Positions 54,165-56,404 of a stretch of 56,404 nt of DNA are shown piece by piece. The DNA lies in contig JAUCBJ010006963.1 in assembly GCA_032718475.1 (NCBI GenBank), positions 1 to 56,404 on the forward strand, given 5' to 3'. The notes beneath the pieces were generated by a model. It was not told the origin of the DNA and made no database searches. It saw only the letters and a list, made by a program, of their open reading frames with translations. The position numbers and the translations under genes were made by a program. Every line of letters begins with the position of its first letter. Position 1 is the stretch's first letter. The DNA comes from Nemertoderma westbladi (lineage: Eukaryota > Xenacoelomorpha > Nemertodermatida > Nemertodermatidae).

Positions 54165-54786
54165 ATGAAAATGCTGAAGATGCAGGACTGAGCAAGAAAT
54201 TCGCCGTGTGCTGAGGGAGGTTTTAAACAATCTGCAGTCAGATATTGGTATAAGAAGTGAGAGATTTCGAGAAGTTGATAATAGGTTTGGGTTTCTTCTT
54301 GATATTCCCGCTCTGTTTAGTAAAAACTTTAACAAGGAAATAGTACTTAATCAATGCAGAGATTTTGCTTCGTTTTATAATGATGACGTCACAGCTAATG
54401 AACTATTTCAAGATATTCTAGACTGTAGAATGATATTCAATAATAGAGAGGATATCCCACTAAATCCTGAGAACCTTCTGTCTCATATTATAAGGAATGG
54501 AAAGGACTCTCTGCCAACATTGCGAACGGCTTTAGTGGTGGTATTAACAATTGCTGTAAGGATAGCTTCTTGCGAAAGAACTTTTATTAAACTTAAGCTG
54601 ATTAAGAACTACCTTCGCAGTTCAATGTCCAAAGAATGGCTAACAAACCTGGCTATACTTTTTATTTTTATTATATTATATTTATACTTTATATTATATT
54701 ATTTTTATTTTTTTTTTTTGGGGGGGGGGGGGGGCGAAAATGTTGTTAGTTGCCCCTGGGCGCATGAAACCCTCGGCACGCCACTG
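54165..54786 (+). pseudogene. hAT transposase C-terminus and 3' terminal repeat
   Basis: After an acceptor-like TTATTTTTCAG, broken frames encode the end of a ZMYM1/TTF-type hAT transposase: VLNNLQSDIGIRSERF and the dimerisation motif IASCERTFIKLKLIKNYLRS. A T-run and a G-run (54711-54734) follow. The element ends CCTCGGCACGCCACTG at 54786, the complement of the hAT terminus CAGTGGCGTGCCGAGG. No matching 5' end was found, so it is 5'-truncated. GTCTGGTC right after it would be the 8-bp target duplication. Confidence 0.75.
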
Positions 54787-55076
54787 GTCTGGTCTGGAAA
54801 GTCAACCATGTGCTGCTTAGCAACAATAAGTAAATTCTGCAAATCACATTCATTGGTGGTATGAGGATCTTTTAGGTATCACACAGGTTTTAGGATATGT
54901 GCCACACCCACACCCCTCTCTGCAAGGTCGTTTATAGGGGATAGATATTTCAGCTTCGACTTTGCCTCAATGAATCCAGTGTTCTTATACAATCTTGCTT
55001 ATTGGCAAAATAAATAAATTTAAGCCACAGACTAACAGAGCCACTCTGTAGCCAGATTATATTCACATCCTGTGGT

Positions 55077-55451
55077 CTATTCTTGGTTGAAAGAAAGAAG
55101 GGCCTTGGCAATTTCAGCTTTCTCTGTTATTGGAGTTTTATTGTCAAACAATGCTAAGACCACTATCACCAACTCACCGGATATGTACCACGGGTGTCTC
55201 AATAGTACAGCATTGCAATTATGATAGAACTCCTGATCAAATGAAGCATGGTTAACTGGCGTTTCTGAAAGTAATATATCATTGGCAGGAGCATTCAATA
55301 AGTCAGGGGCATTAAACCGCAATGGTGAACAAAAATCTTCACAGCCCAAATGTTGAAACTCACGAATACCCTTCTTCACAGTAGCATCCATCTCTAATTG
55401 ATGGAAGAATAGCTCTATCATGATAGAATATCGCAACTTCGACATCAACAT
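55077..55451 (-). pseudogene. Unrecognised coding fragment, left arm
   Basis: 124-codon frame containing ELFFHQLEMDATVKK, FHNPD-like FNAPDLLNAPAND and YHNCNAVLLRHPWYISGEL. Against the right arm, its first seven codons are in a different frame and a 4-base duplication (TCTT) near 55087 brings an early stop; the homologous frame would run on about 50 codons to a stop near 54940. No family recognised. The open frame with conserved blocks in both arms implies a once-functional protein, perhaps of a transposon. Confidence 0.5.
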
Positions 55452-55666
55452 GGTGCTGAAATTTTACACCAGCGGGTGGAGTTCCTCCAAAGTATATGAT
55501 TGTCAAATGATTAAGTCTTTATAATCTCCCCTTGGTTGAGCTGGAGCATCTGGATCTGGATGTATGAGACTTTCCATATATACCTTAGAGGAATTCCACC
55601 AGGTGGTGTAAAATTTCAGTGACCAGGAACTTATAACACACCAGGTGGATGATGAAGTTGCGTATT

Positions 55667-56139
55667 CCTTCATGCTAGAGCTATTCTTCCATCAATTAGA
55701 GATGGATGCCACTGTGAAAAAGGTATTCATGAGTTCAACATTTGGGTTGTGAAGATTTATGTTCTCCATTGTTTTAATTTAATGCCCCTGATTTATTAAT
55801 GCCTCTGCTAAGCCAATGATATATCACTCTCAGAAATGCTAATTAACCATGCTTCATTTGATCATGATATCTATCATATTTGCAATGATGTACTATTGAG
55901 ACACCAGTGGTACATATCCGATGAGTTTAGTGGTCTTAGCATTGTTTGACAATAAAACCCCAATAACAGTTAAAGCTAAAATTGCTAAGGCTCTTCTTTC
56001 AACTAAGAATAGACCACAGGATGTGTATATAATCTGGATACAGAGTGGCTCTGCCAGTCTGTGGCTTAAACTTATTTATATTGCTGATAAGGAATATTAT
56101 ATAAGAATCCTGGATTCATTGCGGCAAAGTCGAAGCTGA
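55667..56139 (+). pseudogene. Unrecognised coding fragment, right arm
   Basis: Paralogue of 55077-55451 in the opposite direction. Starts with VDDEVAYSFMLELFFHQLE, loses frame after 55720 and regains it at 55921 (VVLALFDNKTPITVK) to end RILDSLRQSRS at 56139. The C-terminal part is the better preserved of the two arms. Confidence 0.5.
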
Positions 56140-56252
56140 AACATCTATCCCCTATAAACGACCTTGCAGAGATGGGTGGGGGTGTGGAACATGCGATATG
56201 ATACCTAAATGATCCTCGAACCACGAATGAGCATGATTTGCAGAATTTGCTT

Positions 56253-56404
56253 GCTGCGCATTCTACCGATACGAGCAGTACCGGTAAGCGCAACTACAGC
56301 GATCTTTCACAATTTTCCTCGGTTTCCTCTCCTGACGCAAAACCAACCCCAGTCTGCAGTCCAACCTGCTCCCGCTTGGAGCGCAGTGCCCGAGTCTGTC
56401 CCTG
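56253..56404. other. Right edge of window
   Basis: No feature recognised in the last 150 bases; less AT-rich than the flank and containing one ACCGGTAAG. Confidence 0.4.

Larger units (their letters stand above)
54828..56252. repeat. 1.4-kb inverted duplication
   Basis: Left arm about 54828-55500 and right arm about 55576-56252 are inverted copies (roughly 80-85% alike by eye) around a ~75-bp spacer. Both carry the same coding fragment, facing outward. Confidence 0.8.

Overview
The window is metazoan nuclear DNA. It is AT-rich, has splice-like exon boundaries, and holds many eukaryotic transposon families (BEL/Pao, Mutator-like, pogo, hAT, several LINEs, MITEs, minisatellites). No bacterial operon, rRNA or tRNA gene was seen. 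The mix suggests an aquatic invertebrate, but I cannot place it to a phylum.

Bases 1-29165 are a head-to-tail array of three related BEL/Pao LTR retrotransposons, all on the minus strand. Element 2 (3503-19441) is about 15.9 kb with two near-identical 1.2-kb LTRs, a 2.4-kb repeat-rich leader, one intact 2695-codon gag-pol frame (7767-15854) and a 3.06-kb region between pol and the 3' LTR. All visible catalytic residues of protease, RT, RNase H and integrase are present, so it looks young and possibly autonomous. Element 1 (1-3502) runs off the window; its gag is broken by an internal deletion and its 5' LTR is reduced to 282 bp. Element 3 (19466-29165) has lost 6.27 kb (gag, protease, most of RT), and its two LTRs carry different U3 regions. 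The element 1/element 2 junction is an exact LTR-LTR join with no base between. The element 2/element 3 junction has 24 bp that begin with a copy of the leader sequence following the 5' LTR. These joins suggest concatenated cDNA or recombination rather than three independent insertions.

Bases 29166-38000 are repeat-rich intergenic DNA with a few possible host pieces: a well-delimited exon for a secretin-type hormone-receptor (HRM) domain at 30313-30512 (minus), a 152-codon frame with two CxxC pairs at 34252-34710 (minus), and a CpG-rich candidate first exon at 36042-36137 (plus). They lie among a MITE with ~110-bp TIRs, a 63-bp minisatellite, LINE tails and an inverted repeat enclosing 1.5 kb.

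Bases 38000-41745 are a Mutator-like DNA transposon: an intact 633-codon transposase between inverted arms built of tandem repeats (154-bp period on the right). Bases 43080-50700 hold fragments of one LINE family with a (TAG)n 3' tail and two inverted copies of a longer repeat. One of these is split by a complete 3364-bp pogo element (46768-50131) with 24-bp TIRs and a TA target duplication; the other copy shows the empty site. The pogo gene is frameshifted but shows a PSQ-like start, DDD catalytic domain, a Thr/Pro decapeptide linker and a PHD-like C-terminal finger.

Bases 50700-56404 hold a decayed Asn-Pro-Gly repeat coding stretch, a second copy of the 35.4-kb MITE, a CR1/L2-like LINE tail, a retroelement C-terminal fragment (zinc finger plus restriction-like endonuclease) abutting a perfect 25-bp hairpin, a 5'-truncated hAT element, and a 1.4-kb inverted duplication of an unrecognised coding fragment.
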